A stretch of 64,000 nucleotides of DNA, taken from NCBI RefSeq assembly GCF_004011695.2, contig NC_082408.1, positions 915,501-979,500 of the forward strand, written 5' to 3'. The stretch's first letter is position 1. The number at the start of each line of letters is the position of its first letter. Both the position numbers and the translations under genes were made by a program. Below, piece by piece: positions 47,304 to 59,323 of this stretch. Below the pieces are notes generated by a model. It worked only from the letters and a program-made list of their open reading frames with translations, was not told the DNA's origin and made no database searches. Source of the DNA: Ascochyta rabiei (Eukaryota; Ascomycota; Dothideomycetes; Pleosporales; Didymellaceae).

Positions 47304-48478
47304 GGCGTTTGTGATGAATTGTGCATGGTAGGGACGAAGTCGGGGTAGAAAGGTAGTTGGACCAACCAGTGAGCGTATCATGAGTGTATAGACGACCCAC
47401 AATTGTACATACCGCACGCAGACTTGTGGAATTTGCGTATGCCATCTCTTTCCACTTCTCCTGTGTCTCTCTTTGCTGCATCACCTTGTCTGCCGCCCTA
47501 CTCAACCTTTTCTCAAACGCACACGACCTGACACTCTCCCTCCTTGCGGCTTGCACGGAGACAAAGGGACTCAACAGAAGCGCAAAGATGGCTCCAGAAG
47601 CAACCTGACTTGATCAAGCCGAGGACTAAACAGCCTCAGGGCAGCGGAAAAGAGCCTACAGGTTTCCTCCAGCTTGCAAGAGAGCAAGGACTTGCGCTTC
47701 GATGTGTGTTCGTGGCTCGAATCAGCGCGGCGGTGCGTGGTAAGATCCGGTATATCAATCCACTTGACAAGTCCCTGGCCGAGATCATCGTGCTGTTTGA
47801 CGGGGGCGGTGTGAAGATGTTGATGGAGACTGGGAACCGCAGCGCACGGGAAGATGCGTCGTGTTTGTTGTCCGACGTAAGCGGGAACGTTGTGGTACGG
47901 GTGTCGTACGGGACAGTTGAAAGTGGGGCACGCTCCGAACTTGTTTGGCTTACTTGGCCGGTTACTGACTGGTGAGGACGCCACTTCTTTTGCTTGACAA
48001 GCTTGTGTCCACCCCTCACCTTGGCGGTTCTTATCCGAGGACTACCGTACGCTTGTTTCGCCAACTCCAGGCATTGCATTCGTTAGAACTTAGGCTCTCA
48101 ACCACTCTGCGTATGTTCAATGCCAGCCTTGGTCTAATAACTATCAATTGCGACAATGGCTCGATCCTTGGTAACGAAAGCCTTGGGCAGAGAAGCATGG
48201 TTACTGTAAGAGACTGCTTGGCCTTCTTGGCCATGCATGTTCATACAATTCGACGTCATTAACGTTCGGAACATGGTTTTCGTTGCGGCCGCACAGCACG
48301 CTATGTCCAAGGAGGAAGCTCACTATCAAAGCAACCAGTCACTCTGAAGAGATGCAAGTGATGGTCATGCAGCATTCGCCCGCACTCCACCGAGTCACGC
48401 AATCCATGAGGAGGTATAAAGTACCGTACCTCAACTGAGTTACTTTCCTCCAACGTTCGCTGTCTAGCCTCCGTCGAG
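47304..48478. other. 1.2-kb spacer with a weak reading frame
   Basis: A 143-codon plus-strand frame at 47544-47975 overlaps a 137-codon frame on the other strand. Neither has a domain or a clear family, so neither is called. The carboxypeptidase promoter is at the right end. Confidence 0.4.
48415..48420 (+). promoter_or_regulatory. TATA box of the carboxypeptidase gene
   Basis: TATAAA, 59 nt before the ATG at 48479. Confidence 0.55.
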
Positions 48479-50609
48479 ATGTTGTTCAATCGTCTGTCGT
48501 TGTTTGCAGCTTATGGCGCGCTCAGTGAGCTGGCGTGTGCTCAGTTTCCTCCTGCGCTCGAGGGCGTTACTGTGCTGGACTCGCATATCGAGGATGGCAT
48601 CCGCATCTCGTACAAAGAGGTATCTTCATGCTTACAATGATCCGAAAGAACGGCTGCTGATCAGAGCTTGAGAATGATCTTTGCGAAACCACCGACGGAG
48701 TTCGAAGCTACTCAGGTTATGTACACCTACCAGCGGGTGCTCTGGCCGATCTGGGTGTGCAAAACCAGACGTACGATATCAACACCTTCTTCTGGTTCTT
48801 TGAGTCTCGAAAAGATCCTGCAAATGCACCCTTATCTATTTGGATGGTATGCAGTCTTCTCGGGTGTTGATGGTAAGACCTGACGTGGATCTAGAATGGC
48901 GGGCCGGGATCCAGCTCGATGCTTGGGTTGCTGCGCGAAAACGGGCCCTGCTATGTCAACTCCGATTCCAACTCAACATACCTAAGTGACTGGTCCTGGA
49001 ACAACGAGGGTACTTCATTCAGGCGTGGGGTTATTGGAATGCGACTAACATGCAGACAGTCAACATGCTCTACCTCGATCAACCAGTGCAAGTTGGCATG
49101 AGTTACGATAGCTTAACCAACATCACCAACAACATCGACACCGGGGATGTAGACGTTGCTGACTTCTCGAACGGAGTACCAGCCCAGAACGCTTCTTTCT
49201 ACGTCGGCACCTACGCCAGTCAAGATGCTAACTTGACGACTCGCGGCACAGAGAACTCTGCACGGGCTTTCTGGCACTTCGCTCAGGTCTGGTTCCAGGA
49301 GTTTCCCCAACACAAGCCCAACGACGACAGGATCTCAATTGCAACCGAGTCTTATGGAGGCCGTTACGGGCCGGCATTTGCAGCTTACTTTCAGGAACAG
49401 AACGAGAGGATCCTCAACGGCACATGGGATGAGCAAGGCCAAACTCACTTGCTCCATCTCGACACTCTTTTGATCATCAACGGTTGCATCGATCGCTACG
49501 TCCAATGGGCGGGTTACCCACAGATGGCGTACAACAACACGTACGGCATTAAAGCCTACAACGAGTCTCGTTACGAAGGAGTGATCGATGCTCTATATCG
49601 TACGGACGGTTGCCTGCACCAGATCGAGAACTGCCGCAACCTGAGTCTCGCATACGATCCCACCAACCAGGGCTTCAACGAGAGCGTGAACACGGTGTGT
49701 CAGAAAGCTGAAACTTTTTGCACAGCGGAGATCCGTGATCCATACTTCGACAGCGATGTAAACTACTACGATATTTCCGCACCTGGTGCAGCCTCTTTCC
49801 CAGCACCTTGGTATGCAGGATGGCTCAATCAGCCCCACGTACAGCAAGACCTTGGCATCCCAATTAACTGGACACAATCTAACGCAGCTGTATCGCGAGC
49901 CTTCCGCAGCATCGGCGACTACCCACGTCCAGGCTGGAAAGAAGATCTCGCGTATCTCCTTGAGGAGGGTGTGAAGGTTGCATTGCTACACGGCGACCGG
50001 GATTACGCCTGCAACTGGTATGGCGGCGAAGCACTTTCCCTCGCAATTCCATACGAGAATGCCACGAATTTTGCAGCCGCAGGCTACGCCCCCGTTGTGG
50101 TCAACGACACCTACATCGGCGGCCAAGTACGCCAGCACGGCAACCTCTCCTTCACCCGCGTCTACCAGGCCGGCCACGAAGTACCAGCGTACCAACCCGA
50201 GACTGCGTTCCGCATCTTCCAGCGCGCGCTGTTCAACTTGGACATCGCTACGGGTCATATCTCGACTACTGAGAACCCGGACTACTCGTCCGAGGGTGTG
50301 GCGAACGTGTACAACATCACCAACGAGCCCATCACGCTGCCTGGATCACAGTGCTACGTTCTCGATCGCGAGCAGTGTACCGAGGAGCAGTGGGAAACGG
50401 TCATGGATGGGTCTGCGCTGATCAAGAATTGGATCGTCGTGGACGCTAACACAAGCTACCTGTTCCCTGAGCTGGTGGGCAATGGGACGACGAGCCCCAC
50501 GCCCAGTGCTAGCGGTGCGCTGCCTGAATCTACTGGTGCTGCGGGCAAGAACATGGTGGGCGGTGCTATGCTGTCAGTAGTGGTGATCGCTCTGTTCACT
50601 GTGTTGTAA
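48479..50609 (+). CDS. Secreted/GPI-type serine carboxypeptidase (S10)
   Basis: 661-aa S10 carboxypeptidase. Exons are 48479-48619, 48667-48846, 48895-49009 and 49060-50609, in phase. Signal peptide [21 protein letters not shown]. Substrate-site region [18 protein letters not shown]; nucleophile in [13 protein letters not shown]; catalytic Asp in [11 protein letters not shown]; catalytic His in [11 protein letters not shown]. Many N-glycosylation sequons. The C-terminus has a Ser/Pro/Thr-rich linker, then a small-residue site and a hydrophobic end ([13 protein letters not shown]), which fits GPI anchoring. Removes C-terminal amino acids at acidic pH. Cell-surface location is inferred. Confidence 0.94.
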
Positions 50610-50744
50610 GTGACAGTGAGGCTAGACTCATGAAGAAGTAGGTGGCTATGAGACCATATCTCTAAAAGCAAGGTTTACTCATGTTATTATTACATCCCGA
50701 TAACGCCGTCTATTCTAATCAAACAACTTCTCCCCCCATTGCGC

Positions 50745-51075
50745 ATCCGACATCCTCACTCACGCGGACTGCTTTTGCTTACAAGTCAACCCCCCAGCGG
50801 GCTCACACCCTGCGCTTTTTCAAGTCTCGACTCATAGAGAAGAAGCTCACGACTTCTTTCCTCATGCGCATGCGATATCCCCACTCACGCGGACTGCTTT
50901 TGCCTACAAGTCACCCGCCAGCGGGCTCACACCCTGCGCTGTGTGAAATCTCGACTCATAGAGAAGAAGCTCACGACTTCTTTCCCCACGCGGATGCGAT
51001 ATCTCCACTCCTGCAGACTGCTACTGCCTACCATGAGGATGCGACATCTCCACTCCTGCAGACTGCTACTGCCTA
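50745..51075. repeat. Tandem copies of the 3' end of the neighbouring solute-binding-protein gene
   Basis: Two ~122-bp units (about 50752-50873 and 50876-50996) and two ~45-bp units (about 51000-51074). On the minus strand each long unit reads LLYESRFHTAQGVSPL or similar and ends at a TAG, matching the gene's own end FFYESKLHTAQGISPL followed by TAG at 51073. So the array is made from the last ~20 codons plus 3' flank. Confidence 0.85.
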
Positions 51076-52214
51076 GAGTTCATCCTCCAGCGGGCTGATA
51101 CCCTGCGCCGTGTGAAGCTTGGACTCGTAGAAGAACCTCCTCCTCTCCACTTTAGCACGATTAGACATGAACTCAGCAAAGCCCGCTGCATGAGTGCGAG
51201 GCTGCTTGAGGATCGTCTCGACGCCGGCAGGGGGAGCGATGTCCTCGCGGGGGCTCCATCCAAAGTTCACCTGGTACTCGTCGCTGAGCAGGTAGTTGAG
51301 CAGCAGCTTAGCGCCCTCCGGGTGCGGTGCGTCCTTCAGGATCGCGCCGTTCTGCGCCCACGAGACGAATGTGCCTTCGGTGGACAGCTCGTCGCTGTAG
51401 CCAGCTGGGGCGGGGGCGAATGAGTGCACCGATGTGAAGGTCGCTAAGCGGTCGCTGTTGGCGTCTTTGATGATCGTTGGGGCGGTCGCTGTTCCGCGGA
51501 CCCAGCGGGGGTTGTTGGCGAGAAGCGCGTCGAACCACTTCATGCCGTATTCGGGATCTTCCAGGCTACGGCTGTGTTAGCTACCTAGGCAAGAGGCGGT
51601 TAGATCCGTGGTAGGACTTACAGGAGGTCGAACTGCCACAGAATGGCATCATCGTCGTTGGGGTAGACGAGTACCAATTTGTCCTTGTACTCGGGCTTTG
51701 TGAAGTCCTTGAAGGATTTGGGCAATGAAGCCGTCTTGTCGGTGCTGCCTTGAATAGACAAAGCAAATATGTACACTCCCGTGTACGCTGCATCTTTATC
51801 CTTGAAGACAGAAGAGATGTTGTCAAAGTGTAGGGGTGCGTAGTTCAAGAGAGCACCTTCGTCCTTCCATCGCGGGAAGTTGTGCGACGTTTGCAGGATG
51901 ACGCTGTCAACGTAGACGCTCTTTTCTGCGAGCTGCGTATTGATGTTGGTATCATGGTACTTGGAGAGATCGACAGTGATGTTGAGCGTCATGTCGGGGA
52001 AGCGCGCCTCAAAGGCCTGCTTCAGATAGTCCTGTTGGTTTTTCTCGTCGCCACCGTGCCAAACAGTGACAACGCCGCCTTCGGCCAAAGCTGCTTGGTG
52101 GATTTCATCAAGAGTAAGAGTCTCTTGTTCATAAGCGGCTTTCGATGCCTTTTTGCGAGGGTGTGCTAGGGAAGTTCCGGCAAAGAGTGCCAGGCTGAAG
52201 AGTGTGGCGCGCAT
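51073..52214 (-). CDS. Secreted ABC-transporter-type solute-binding protein (bacterial-like)
   Basis: 361-aa protein in two exons (52214-51622 and 51565-51073), in phase. Signal peptide MRATLFSLALFAGTSLA. The mature part resembles bacterial iron/2-aminoethylphosphonate-type periplasmic binding proteins: LAEGGVVTVWHGGDEKNQQD, FEARFPDMTLNITVDLSKYH, VDSVILQTSHNFPRWKDEGA, FALSIQGSTDKTASLPKSFK, then LLSDEYQVNFGWSPREDI. No ABC permease or ATPase lies nearby. Such stand-alone secreted relatives occur in many ascomycetes and are thought to come from bacteria. The ligand is unknown. A TATA-like AGTATATAAG on the same strand lies at 52301-52310. Confidence 0.88.
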
Positions 52215-53342
52215 GGTGTCTTGGTGAATCGGTTGGTGGTTGTAAGGAATGAAAAGTTGAAGAACTGATGATGAGCTTCAGTATGGCAATTGCAGCATCC
52301 CTTATATACTCGGGATACTAGAGAGCCACACAGACAGTGTAGCCTCTCATTATCGGTTCGGCCCGTTAGGCTTTACTGATCACAGGACATGGTCGAGACG
52401 GCTTGCGTAATCCCGCAATTCTTGTAATACGAACCTCGTCAGTCAGGACCTAGCTAACGGACCGAGCAAAGCTAGTGAATGATGGCGCAGTACATTCGCA
52501 GTCTGGGCTAAGGATCGCTGTATGGAGTTCTCCATTACAGGGCCACCGCTCACGATCAACCTACATCTCCCACATATGGAGAAGCATTGCATGAGCTTGT
52601 ATCGAACGATTCCTTATGCTTGGGTGTGCCCTTGTGGGGAAGTGCATGTATCCGACACATACGGATGTTTTCCAGCCTTGTCGAGGCGCACGCGGCTGAT
52701 TGCCAGGGTTGTTGACGTGCTCCTGTATCTCTATTTCTGTCTTAGTGTCAGCGGGTATGTCGCGTATGTCGCCAAGCCTACACTAGTCCAGATTAAGAAG
52801 GCATCGGATAATGGTGAAGCGATGACCAAGGCGCTTCTATTTAATCATATTATACCAAGCGATACCTCTAACATCTACTATGGTCTCCAGCGAAAGTAGA
52901 GTCCCATGGCCAGTGCAATGTGGAGGAAAAGCAAAGGCTTGGCAAGTCCGGCTTCCGAGGTTCTCTTGACTTTACACCAATTAGCAGACATCTTCTCTCT
53001 TTATTATCTGCAACAGCGTCTGTGCGCGCTCGTTATCTTATATATAAACAGCTTAAAGTGATCTCCCCAACAAAGCCCCTGTAAGCCCTGAAATAAGTGC
53101 CAGATAGCTGATAAAACTCGCCGCTACCTGCCTATCTGCTTGAGACAAATTAATCAGCCCTGTAGCGGGCGCACCAGACGTGTAAAGTTGTCGTTTTCTG
53201 GCCGTGCACCCTCTAGCGTCAACTCTCAGCTATACTGACGTCCTACACCGCCCGTAGCGGCCCTATATTGTTCCGGTAATCTGCTCCTGTAAACTCCTGT
53301 AAAAAGCTTTACAGGTCCTGTACAGGCTCGCTACAGGTTCGT
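52215..53342. other. Spacer; possible small membrane ORF and Helitron 5' flank
   Basis: A plus-strand frame at 52522-52899 (125 codons) has one hydrophobic stretch (DVLLYLYFCLSVSGYVAYVA) and no known domain; it may or may not be a gene. From about 53040 the sequence changes style, with many CCTGTA and TTTACAGG motifs; this is probably the 5' part of the Helitron. Confidence 0.45.
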
Positions 53343-56300
53343 ATGGCCCGTCCACGGCGTGTTCTAGCCCCCCCCCCCCCTCCAGTCTTTTCCCTAGCCG
53401 TTAGCCAGCCATCATCCCAAGTATTTTGCAGCAGCTGTAGGACCTATCTCCCATCTGCTAACTTCCGCCGCAACCGGATAGGGGGCGTCTACCAGCCATG
53501 TAGCAACTGCAGTGCCGTAACTACTACCTCCCCCTCTCTCTGATTACGCTTACAGTCAGTAGACGTCCCGTGCAGGCCGCCGGCGACGCCGTCTCTCTAC
53601 ACCTCCACGTCCATCAAGCCCCCAGAGGGACCGCCTAACTGCCTCCCAGCCAGCGCCCAGTGCTAGCGCCCCTGAACAGGCCTCACGCCGTGAGGGCAGT
53701 GCCAGTAATACTCCTAATAACCCGGCTGCTGCTGCTCCAGCTGCTGCCCCTAGCTCCCAGTATAGTGATAACCCGTTTGACGACCTGCCCGAGACAGTCC
53801 TTGTAGGGCTCCAACAGGACACCACCCCGCTCCTGCGACGTCGTCCTGATGGTGTATACTACGATATTGGCAGCATGCAGGTGCCCTGTTCAGCCTGCAG
53901 CGCCTTACACTGGATAGATGAGCGGAAGAGCACTACCTCTGTAACAGACCCGCGATTTACTCTCTGCTGCCTGGACGGCGAGGTCGACCTGCCAGCCCTC
54001 ACACCGCTGCCGTCGTACCTGTATCAGCTACTCAACACGAATACTCTAGCAGCGCGGCACTTCCGTAAGGAGCTACGGGCCTACAACGCTGCCTTTGCGT
54101 TTACCTCGGTAGACTGTACACCTACCAGCCGTGGGGCGCAGGGCCCTGGCGTGCAGGTGTTTCAGATCCACGGGGCCCTATACCACCGCAGCGGCCCTGT
54201 AGAGGTTCTCAAGGGAAGCCTGCCGCAGTACGCTCAGCTATACTTTTACGACCCACAGTACGCTGCCAACGCCCGCCACCAGCGGAACAGCCACTTACAG
54301 CTCCAGATTCTCTAAGATCTAACAGTAATGCTATATGAGATCAATAACCCATATATATCTATATACCGCACGGCCCAGGATCGGCTCAACAGTAGCGCTG
54401 CAGACGCCCGCGTCATACTAACCAGCAGGCTTACACTAGCCCTAGAGACTGGGCAGGACCGCCGCAGGGAGAACGTACCTACTAGCGATGAGCTAGGCCT
54501 AGTGATACCTGACGCAGCAGGTGCAGAGACGTCCCGTCCCATCGTCCTAGCGGCCCGTAACTCTAGCGCCCTGTTTACTATCAGCGCCGCCCACCCATCT
54601 TACATGCCGCTACACTACGTACTGATGTTTCCCCACGGGGATTCTGGGTGGCGGCCGGGGCTAACGCTCCGTAACCAGGACGGATCCCGTCTGCAGACGT
54701 TGCTGACCCAGCAAACCTACTATCGATACTATCTACACCCCCGCCCTGGGCAGACTACAAATCCGTTCCGCTTCTACAGGCTGTTTCAGCAGTACGTTGT
54801 GGATATCTGGGCTATCTGCGACCAGGCCCGGCTGGCCTGGATCCGAGCAAACCAGGCACAGCTGCGGGCAGACCTGTATAGCGGTGTTGCTGATGCCGTT
54901 ATGGGCAACAACGACGCCCAGGCAGGCCCTGTTGGACGCCGCGTTGTCCTGCCGTCGTCCTATCTAGGCAGCTCACGATTTGTCAGCCAGTGCTATCAGG
55001 ACTCTATGGCTATCGTCCGTCGATATGGCCGCCCTACCCTGTTTATCACTTTTACAGCTAGCCCATACTGGCCAGAGGTTGCCCGTAAGCTCCGCCCTGG
55101 GGAGACAGGCCTGAATCGGCCTGATCTAATCTGCCGGGCCTTCCATCTGAAGGTGCAGAAGCTAGTAGCCGATGTGAAGAGCAACCTGTTTAGCACCCAT
55201 CTGGGCCACGTGTACACGATTGAGTACCAGAAACAGGGCCTGCCCCATATACACCTGCTGCTGTTCCTGACCCCACACGACCGCGAGGCGTTCACGGATC
55301 CTGTAACAATTGATAGCACTATCCGGGCTGAGATCCCTTCCCCTGTGGATGACCCAGACGGCCTGCTTACAGAGGTTGTACGGACCTTCATGCTTCACGG
55401 GCCATGTGGGGAGCACAATCTGCAGGCCCCGTGTATGGTGCCTCAGCGCGACAGCGCCCCGCCGCGGTGCTCTAAGAACTTTCCTAAGCGTTACTGCCTA
55501 TCTACAGTGGTCTATAAGGACGGGTACCCTGAGTATCAGCGCCGGGATGATGGCTGCACGCTTGCTGTACGGTGTAAGGGCCGTATTGTACACCTTAATA
55601 ACAGCTGGGTTGTCCCGTATAACCCTGGTCTGCTCCGTAAGTACTGGGCCCATATCAATGTAGAGGTTTGCGGCACTATCCACGCTATCAAATACGTCCA
55701 CAAGTACATCTACAAGGGCACTGACAGGGCAGTACTAAACGTCTCAGAAGCAGATGAGGTTAAGCAGCATCTAAACGGGCGATATATCAGTCCATCTGAG
55801 GCTGTTTGGCGGCTGTTTGAGTACCTAGTACACATGGAGCGGCCCACTGTAGTGCCCCTAGCGGTCCACCTACCGAATGAGCAGATAGTTACGTTCCCTG
55901 CTAACGCTACCACTGCAGAGTTATCAGCCTGCCTGGAGCGATCTGTAACTACGCTTACGGCGTTCTTCCAGCGCAACGCTGACCATGAGTATGGCCGTGA
56001 GGTCCTATATCAGGACTATCCATCCCAGTTTGTTTGGCACCTCCCGTCACGGACCTGGCACGTGCGTCAGCGCGGCACTGCGATTGGCCGCATGTACTTT
56101 TGCAGCCCGCTACAGGGTGAACGGTTCTATCTACGGCTTCTCTTGACTACCGTACGGGGTCCACAGTCCTACGCGGACCTGCGTACCTTTAGCGGCACAG
56201 AGTATCCTACTTTCCAGGCCGCCGCAGCTGCCCGCGGGTTACTGCTACACGATGGAGACTGGGTAGCCTGCTTCCAGGACGCCGTTACGTTTGCCACAGG

Positions 56301-58023
56301 CCAGGCGTTACGGTACTTCTTCGTTGCTGCTCTCTTAAATGGGCCTGTTACAGATCCAGCTGCTATCTGGGCAGCCTTCCAGGCGGATTTGTGTGACGAC
56401 TTACCTGAGGCTGCTGCTGCCCTGCTAGTATCCGCAGATCCAGACGCGTACCTTGACTACGGCCTGTATCTGATAGAAGGGCTGCTGGCAGAGTCTGGCA
56501 AACGTCTTACGGATTTCTCACTCCCTGCGTGCCAGTTCAACTGGGGAGTACGGCTGCAGAATCAGCTTCTTGCCGCTGAGCTGGCCTACGATACAGACGG
56601 GCAGGACACTGCCTTCTGGGACACTGTTACAGGGCTGAATATGGACCAGCGCGCCGTATTTGATGCCGTTACTGCCGCTATTGAGGCTGACCACAGCACT
56701 GCCCACTTCTTCGTACAGGGCCCAGCAGGCACAGGTAAGACGTTCCTCTGGCGCTGTATATGTGCCTACTATCGCTCTACAGGCCAGGTGGTCCTGTGCG
56801 TTGCGTCGTCGGGTATAGCTGCTGTCCTGCTGCCCGGCGGCCGCACTGCCTACTCCCGTTTCCGGATCCCGTTGGATATCCACGACGATTCCATCTGCCC
56901 TGTTGCTCCAGGCTCGGAGCTTGGGCGGCTGCTGCAGGCCGCTACTCTAGTTATCTGGGACGAGGTGCCTATGCAGCACCGTTACTGCTTCGAGGCAGTC
57001 CACCGTATGCTGCAGGACGTCCGTAGCTCCCCTGCCCTGTTTGGCGGCCTCCCTGTAATTGCCAGCGGCGATTTTGCCCAGATCCTACCCGTCGTCCGCC
57101 GGGGCCAGCGGCCTGCCATCGTTAACGCCTGCCTGCAGCAGTCTACGCTTATATGGCCGCACATGACCGTACTGCACCTGCGTCAGAATATGCGGGTGCT
57201 ATCTGGGGCTGACAACACCTGTTTTGCAGCCTGGTGCCGGGGACTGGCTACCCGTGAGATGGATGGCCTGATCTCCATCCCAGACTGGATGACCGTCTAC
57301 TACAGCCTACAGGGCTTCCTGGATCACGTCTATCCGCCGCACCTCCTCCAGCAGGCTGCTGCGGACTATCAGGTCCTCAACGGCCGTGCTATACTGGCCG
57401 TACGGAACGACGCAGTGGCTGTAATCAACGCCGCAATGCTTGCTGCCTTCCCTGGTGAGCTAGTAGAGCTGGTTGCAGTGGACTCTGCTGAGGTTGAGGA
57501 CAATACAACACAGGATCTGCCTCCCGTAGAGCTGCTGCAGTCCTTTGAGCCCCCGTCACTGCCCCCGTCACGCCTTCTGCTCAAGGTAGGCGTACCAATA
57601 ATGCTTCTACGGAACCTGTACCCAAGCCAGGGGCTCTGCAACGGTACCCGTTTAGCGGTTACACAGATATCCTCCCGCTGTATCCAGGCCCGCATCCTAT
57701 CTGGCGAGTTTGCAGGCCAGCTCCGCCTGCTGCCACGTATCAGGCTCACTTCAACCAGTAGAGAGCTCCCGTTTATCGTCAGCCGGGTCCAGTTTCCAGT
57801 TCGCCTCTCCTTTGCAATCACTGTAAACAAGTCACAGGGCCAGTCACTCTCTGTTGTAGGCGTTGATCTGCGTCACGCTGTGTTTACACATGGCCAGCTA
57901 TACGTAGCTATGTCCCGTGTAACTACACTTGCAGGCCTGTCAATCCTGCTGCCAGCACCTGATACTAGCGATGAGCCATCCCGTACAGTCCCTAATATCG
58001 TATACCCAGAGGTGCTCCTGTAG
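53343..58023 (+). mobile_element. Helitron (rolling-circle transposon), termini not resolved
   Basis: Core of a Helitron, defined by its Rep/helicase gene. The TC 5' end and the hairpin-CTRR 3' end could not be fixed; the element probably starts between 53040 and 53343 and ends between 58024 and 59700. GC-rich and not RIP-damaged, unlike the transposon block on the left. Confidence 0.85.
53343..58023 (+). pseudogene. Helitron Rep/helicase gene broken by one stop codon
   Basis: The frame starts at ATG 53343 with a Cys-rich start (FCSSCRTYLPSANFRRNRIG, then CSNC). An intron 53517-53562 fits in phase, and the frame continues from 53563 to the stop at 58023 with a single in-frame TAA at 54313-54315. 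Rep part: HUH motif LPHIHLLLF; tyrosine motif KYVHKYIYKG. Helicase part (PIF1-like): Walker A VQGPAGTGKTF, Walker B LVIWDEVPMQHR, SGDFAQILPV, HLRQNMRV, ITVNKSQGQSL and LYVAMSRVTT. About 1,540 codons in all. The stop falls before the catalytic Rep motifs. Without it (or by re-initiation at 54328, giving 1,231 residues) most of the enzyme would be intact. Confidence 0.9.
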
Positions 58024-58029
58024 CCAGCC

Positions 58030-58130
58030 ACAACCTACTAGTATATCAGCCCGCCAACGTCGCCGCTACCAGTATATCAGCCCGTTAACGTCACTGCCAC
58101 AACCTACTAGTATATCGGGCTAACGGCTAT
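58030..58130. repeat. Imperfect short repeats after the helicase stop
   Basis: Three copies of a unit like CTAGTATATCAGCCCG with AACGTC spacers. May be Helitron 3' subterminal DNA. Confidence 0.6.
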
Positions 58131-58466
58131 TAATAGTACGTTACCGCCTAGTTATTCTGCCGTTACAGGTGCTATTGTGCCCGCAGGTTGACCTTCACCG
58201 TGAGCTTACAAACCCCCCGCGTACCAGTATCCAGCACCAATCAGGCCACGTACAGTGACTGTACAATCCAGATACAGTATAGCCACAGGCCCTATAACAT
58301 TATTTAATGGCTGCCTATTTACTGTTTTAGCCCGACAAACAGAATATACTATTCACGGTGAGCTACAACACCAAAATATCGCAGGTCTTGGCAGCTGCTA
58401 GCTGGCTGCGATATACTATATAGGCAGCCGCCCTCCCCCCGTTTTACTACTCTCTAGGTCATCAAT

Positions 58467-59288
58467 ATGGACTCCTCCGCCCCCGCCGACGACGTCGCCG
58501 CCCCCGCCAACACCGCCGCCGCCGACGCCGCCGCTGCCCTCGCCGCCCCCGCCAACACCGCCAACACCGCCCCCGCCAACACCGCCAACACCGCCGCCGC
58601 TGACGCCGCCGCTGCTGCTGCTGCTGCCACTGCTGCTGCTGCCACTGCCGCCGCCGCCCTCGCTGCCGCCCCCGCCCTCCCGCCGCTCCCCCTGCCCCCG
58701 GCCCGCCCACCGCCGCCGCCCTGCTCGCCATGCCGCCCGCCTCGCGGGCCTGCACAAGGCTGGCTTCTCGGCCAGTCCAGCGCCAGCTGGAGTTCCGCGC
58801 GGGCTACGAGCCCAGCAAGTTCAACCTCGCTGGTAAGTAACCCCCTGTAAGTGTCCTGTAGAGCCCTGTACTGACAGTAAGCAGTTCGGCAGCAGAACCT
58901 CGAATCTGCGCTCGCGCAGGTTGTCGGCCGCGTCGCCCCCACCGAATGCGACTCCTGCCAGCGAGCAGCTGGCCCGTATACTACCTGCGTGGTAGTTACA
59001 GGCCAGCTGCTCGACTCGTGCGCCAACTGCCACTATGGCAGTGAGGGCGCCCGCTGCTCCTTCCGCCGTAAGTTTACAGCCTCCACATTCCCCATACAGA
59101 CCTTATTGACCCTGCTACAGCCACGCCCGCCCCCGTCGTCCCCGTCCCCGCCATCGCCACCCCCTCCAGGTCCCGCCGCCAGGTCGCTGCCGCTGCCGCT
59201 GCCGCTGCTGCTGCCCCTGCCCCTGCCGCTGCCCCTGCCACCCCCTCCAAGAAGCGCCGCCGCACCACCGCCACCCCTGCTGCCTCCC

Positions 59289-59323
<35 letters not shown>

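Noticed and set aside
46236..47417. 393-codon minus-strand frame opposite the S1/P1 nuclease
   Set aside because: Shadow of a strongly supported plus-strand gene with all metal ligands.
47544..47984. Overlapping 143- and 137-codon frames on opposite strands
   Set aside because: No domain, no splice support and no way to choose a strand.
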